Positions 17,374 to 20,175 of a stretch of 20,175 nt of DNA are shown here, one piece after another. Position numbers and translations under genes: made by a program. Origin of the DNA: CAYLYM01 sp964387645 (GTDB taxonomy: Bacteria; Calditrichota; Calditrichia; RBG-13-44-9); assembly GCA_964387645.1 (NCBI GenBank), contig CAYLYM010000070.1:1-20175 (forward strand), written 5' to 3'. The first letter of the stretch is position 1. Every line of letters starts with the position of its first letter. The notes beneath the pieces are model-generated. The model had not been told where the DNA came from. It searched no databases and worked only from the letters and a program-made list of their open reading frames with translations.

Positions 17374-18050
17374 TAATCCCTCCAGATAAATTCAAAAACT
17401 AAAAAAGAAACCGTTATCATTACTACAGAAAAAGATAATAATATTTGTAAATCATTAAAACAATCCATTAAGGGAGAATTCTGAAAAGCTAATCTTGTTC
17501 CATTGATAGCGCTGACTAAAAGGGTTATCGAAATAGGAAAAGATAATACTGCGTAAAGCGCACCTCTCCCATTGGCTTTAGCTACTATTGCTGCGACAAT
17601 TGTAGCAACCGAAGTTAATCCCAGACTTCCGAAAACTAAAATAGATATAAGCGAGAGAACATTAAAATCTGAAACATTCATAAAGATAATAAAAAGTGGA
17701 ACAATAATAATTTCAAGCCCAAACAGTAATAAAATATTAAAAAACCACTTACCCATCAGCACTGAACTGGATGTTACCACCAGACGAAGTGTATCAGCAG
17801 TTTGTTGCTCTTCTTCTCGAATAAATATATGTGACAAACCAGACATTGCTGAAAAAAATAAAATAATCCACAGCAATGCAGCAGTAATATCAGGCGAAAG
17901 CTTAGTTCCCCCTATTGAAAAACTAACCACTACCAGTGTGGTAATTGCGAATAATAATATGGCATTAACTGCATACCTGGTTCTAAATTCCAGATGCAAA
18001 TCTTTCTGGAACACTATAAATGCATTACGGAACAAGCTGAATTTGCTCAT
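17373..18050 (-). CDS. ccmB: Haem exporter-type ABC membrane subunit CcmB
   Basis: CcmB is the membrane subunit of the CcmABCD complex that uses ATP hydrolysis to free holo-CcmE from CcmC. The 225 residues (usual length about 220) begin with a basic amphipathic segment containing KDLHLEFRTRY, typical of CcmB, then six hydrophobic helices, with the conserved cytoplasmic IREEEQQTADTLRL stretch after the second. The start lies 26 bases inside the end of ccmA and the stop overlaps ccmC, so translation is probably coupled on both sides. No odd features. Confidence 0.95.
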   Translation of the reverse strand: MSKFSLFRNAFIVFQKDLHLEFRTRYAVNAILLFAITTLVVVSFSIGGTKLSPDITAALLWIILFFSAMSGLSHIFIREEEQQTADTLRLVVTSSSVLMGKWFFNILLLFGLEIIIVPLFIIFMNVSDFNVLSLISILVFGSLGLTSVATIVAAIVAKANGRGALYAVLSFPISITLLVSAINGTRLAFQNSPLMDCFNDLQILLSFSVVMITVSFLVFEFIWRD

Positions 18051-18642
18051 CTCCGAATCTCACTTCTTCTGGTTCGTTCGTAGCAAGAATAAGAATTTTA
18101 TCTTTCTTCTGCTCTTCCATAATTTCATAAACAATAGAAGCACCTTTCTCATCTAAATTTGAAGTCGGTTCATCTAAAATCAGAATATGAGGTTGATGAA
18201 TTAACGCCATTACATACTTAATTCGTTGGAGCATTCCAGAAGAATATGTCTGCAACTCATCTAATTCCCGTCCCTTTAGACCCATCCGATCCATTAATTT
18301 TTTAAAATGAGCAATATCTATCCGTAAACCTCTAATCCTGGCAAAAAAAGAATAATTTTCGAAAGCTGTTAAGCGATTATAAAGCTGCAAATAAGGCCCC
18401 ACTACCCCCAGGTGATGAATAAGTTTTTCATATAGCATCAATTGATCATTGTTAAAATATTGAATCTTTCCTTTGCAGGGACGTAAAAGTTGACAAATGA
18501 TTCGGATTAGAGTGGTTTTACCTGAACCATTTGGACCAGTAAGCACCAAAGATTGTCCGCTCTGAATGGAAAAAGAAATATCCTTAAAAATAATTCGTTG
18601 ATTAAATGACTGGGTAATCTGTCTGCCAATTATCTTCCACAT
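18025..18642 (-). CDS. ccmA: CcmA, ATPase of the cytochrome c maturation ABC complex
   Basis: The cytoplasmic ATPase has 205 residues from the start chosen here. Walker A is GPNGSGKTT (36-44), the signature is YSSGM (133-137) in place of LSxGQ, Walker B is ILILDE (153-158), and the D-loop is SNLD. The switch (H-loop) residue is Asn189 (ILATNEPEE), where most ABC ATPases, including E. coli CcmA, have His. I chose the ATG at 18642 because MWKIIGRQITQSF aligns with the usual CcmA start, and because the predicted promoter would leave only about 6 nt of leader for the alternative ATG at 18669, which adds nine residues. Neither start has a strong ribosome site. It is the first gene of the operon and overlaps ccmB by 26 nt. 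Confidence 0.92.
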   Translation of the reverse strand: MWKIIGRQITQSFNQRIIFKDISFSIQSGQSLVLTGPNGSGKTTLIRIICQLLRPCKGKIQYFNNDQLMLYEKLIHHLGVVGPYLQLYNRLTAFENYSFFARIRGLRIDIAHFKKLMDRMGLKGRELDELQTYSSGMLQRIKYVMALIHQPHILILDEPTSNLDEKGASIVYEIMEEQKKDKILILATNEPEEVRFGDEQIQLVP

Positions 18643-18681
18643 TAACCGTATATACCTGTTCACTACCATAAAATTTCATTA

Positions 18682-18709
18682 AATATAGCTAAATTTTCTA
18701 TTTTGCCAA
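18682..18709 (-). promoter_or_regulatory. Predicted sigma70-like promoter of the ccm operon
   Basis: On the minus strand, TTGGCA (18709-18704) and TATATT (18687-18682) each match five of six bases of the -35 and -10 consensus, separated by 16 bp. Transcription would begin near 18675, about 33 nt before the chosen ccmA start. The match is good, but the region is AT-rich, so chance matches are possible. Confidence 0.45.
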
Positions 18710-19196
18710 ACTTTTAATGAAAATTGTTGAATTAAATTTAAAGGCTAATATAAAACCATGAAGATTATTTGTTGAAGTTTAATTACTGGTATGAAGTCAT
18801 ACTATGTTTGTAATTTTTGGTATAAATTGTTAAAATACATTTAACTATATTTCTTAATATCCCTAAATTACTCCAAAATTGTTAAAGTTAAATATGTATT
18901 TGTCCAATTAAAGAATATTAAAATGCAGAAGTTTGGTGTTAATAACAACTCTTTCATAACCTTGAACTTCAAAAATTGCCTCAAAGTATTTAACATTAGA
19001 TTTTTTTATATATTTATTGAAAACTTTGAAAAAGTGGTAACTTTGTAAATTGTTCATTTTAGATGGAAAAATTTTAGAAAAACTTGATTAAATCATGATT
19101 TTTTTGCCAATTCTCATACCCAAATCCACCTGTATTTCTATTTTCTTTTACCCTTTTCTCTCATTTTCAGAGAAAAAGGCGTATTTCTCCCATGTA
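18710..19196. other. AT-rich intergenic region between ccmA and the transposase
   Basis: About 490 bases of very AT-rich DNA with no credible gene on either strand. It contains the near-palindrome GTATGA-AG-TCATAC (18789-18802), which could be a binding site. The outer end of the insertion sequence must lie somewhere below 19197, but its terminal repeat cannot be fixed because the partner end is outside the window. Confidence 0.5.
19154..19176. repeat. Hairpin just beyond the transposase stop
   Basis: TTTTCTCT (19154-19161) and AGAGAAAA (19169-19176) are perfect complements around a 7-nt loop, and further pairing is possible past a one-base bulge. The hairpin lies 21 nt beyond the ancestral transposase stop. 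It may be a weak transcription block or part of the end structure of the element. Confidence 0.35.
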
Positions 19197-20175
19197 TTAT
19201 GCGGTTGTAAGCGCCAAGCCATGTCTAATATTGTAAATCATGCAAATCATTTTAAATTGAAGCTCATTTCGCTCCAACGTCACATACCTCACTCTTCGAA
19301 ATCCGTAATGCATCTTAATATGAGCAAAGACTCGTTCTATGGTATTCCTTATTCAACTTTTCCTCTTATTGTTCTTCTTCTGACGATTCGACAATGGACG
19401 ATTACGATGCGCCTTTTCTATAATTCCATAGTAAATCCCTTTTTTTCTAAATTCACGCTTTCTCTCTGCGCTGTCGTAAGCTTTATCTGCAAAAACCGAT
19501 CGCTCGTTTCCATTTATCAGCTCTTCAAGCTCATTCGAATCATGGACATTGGCGGGTGTAAAAGTCGCCTTGCGAATAATATCCGAGTCTTGATCTATCC
19601 CAATATGACCCTTGTAACCATAATAAGTCTTATTACCTTTTCTGGTAAATTGGGCATCTCTATCCTGCTGCGAACTGCTTTTTTTCTCTTCAACTTTATC
19701 ATCTTCTTTTTTAGTAGACTTACGAGAGGCCTGTATGATAGAGGCATCTATAATTGTTCCTCGGCGCAATATCACATTCCTTTCTTCGAGCATCTCTACA
19801 ATATGGTTAAAGATTTTGTCCAAAATGTTAGCCTTAATAAGACGCTCCCTAAAACGCCAGATGGTGGTAAAATCCGGTATTTCTTCCTCAAAACTAATTC
19901 CCAAAAATCTTTGAAAACTCAAACGATCAATCAAGGCATCTTCCAATTGCGGATCGCTCAAACCATACAAATACTGAAGAAACAAACACTTTATAGAATA
20001 AATGATCGGGATGCTCGGACGTCCTCTCTTCGATTTCTTGTAAACAACCTGGACTTCTGCTTCCAAACGCTTCCAATCAACAAATTCATTGATTTTCTTA
20101 AGAAGATCATCCGAATGAGATCGTTTCTTACGATTATTGAAGACACTATCCAAAAGAGAAAGTTGCGATTTAACT
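19197..20175 (-). pseudogene. IS5-type DDE transposase, interrupted by a stop codon (5' partial)
   Basis: The frame is open from the window edge (residues VKSQLSLLDS...) through an N-terminal DUF772-like region (RGRPSIP, FLQYLYGLSD, FQRFLGI, TIWRFRERL) to the DDE core. The first Asp is in TIIDASII and the second in VFADKAYDS. A TGA at 19355-19353 then interrupts the same frame, which continues for 51 further codons (starting IRNTIERVFAHIK) to a TAA at 19199-19197. The catalytic Glu of IERVF lies after the stop, so the visible product is inactive. Restoring a codon such as CGA would give the usual family spacing and length (about 320 residues). A TTG at 20153 is not the true start, because the frame and the homology run past it. 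The rest of the element, including the left terminal repeat, is outside the window. Confidence 0.85.

Noticed and set aside
17572..18156. 194-codon + strand open frame opposite ccmB and ccmA
   Set aside because: It is the shadow of two clearly recognised overlapping genes; its translation has no domain.
19353..19355. TGA recoded as an amino acid
   Set aside because: TGA ends the first kinase, ccmC and ccmE at the expected family lengths, so it is a normal stop in this genome.

Overview
The window is AT-rich bacterial DNA with compact operons. It suggests a respiring, probably anaerobic or facultative, environmental bacterium that makes c-type cytochromes and carries many PAS-type sensor kinases. 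The cytochrome c maturation genes are of the CXXXY-type CcmE variant, known from archaea, Desulfovibrio-like bacteria and some other anaerobes. Together with the gene style this would suit a member of the FCB/Calditrichota-like assemblage, but that placement is a weak inference. TGA is used as a normal stop codon.

Region 1 (1-11897, + strand) is a signalling island of five genes. Two hybrid histidine kinases stand in tandem. The first is cut by the window edge; the second is a very large REC-PAS3-GAF-PAS2-HisKA-HATPase-REC protein. Their kinase cores are close paralogues. Then come a REC-PAS4-kinase without a C-terminal receiver, a REC-HDOD protein and a REC-HD protein whose HD-GYP-type metal ligands are mostly replaced. 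The last three are tightly packed (gaps of 19 nt and 1 nt) and look like one operon: a soluble multi-PAS kinase with two candidate output response regulators.

Region 2 (12310-13707, - strand) is a secreted or membrane-anchored GH13 alpha-amylase-family enzyme that converges with the signalling island. It has all three catalytic acids but an unusual Gly in conserved region I.

Region 3 (13911-18642, - strand) is a compact cytochrome c maturation operon, ccmA-B-C-D-E-F, with overlapping genes, including a 43-codon ccmD. CcmE has Cys instead of His as its predicted haem attachment residue (CPSKY). No ccmG or ccmH lies in the operon. Both points match the variant 'System I*'. A good sigma70-like promoter lies just upstream of ccmA, and a candidate terminator overlaps the ccmF stop codon.

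Region 4 (19197-20175, - strand) is an IS5-type DDE transposase, running off the window at its 5' end and broken by an in-frame TGA that removes the catalytic Glu.

The intergenic regions hold several inverted repeats, described separately. I saw no tRNA, rRNA, CRISPR array or phage module.
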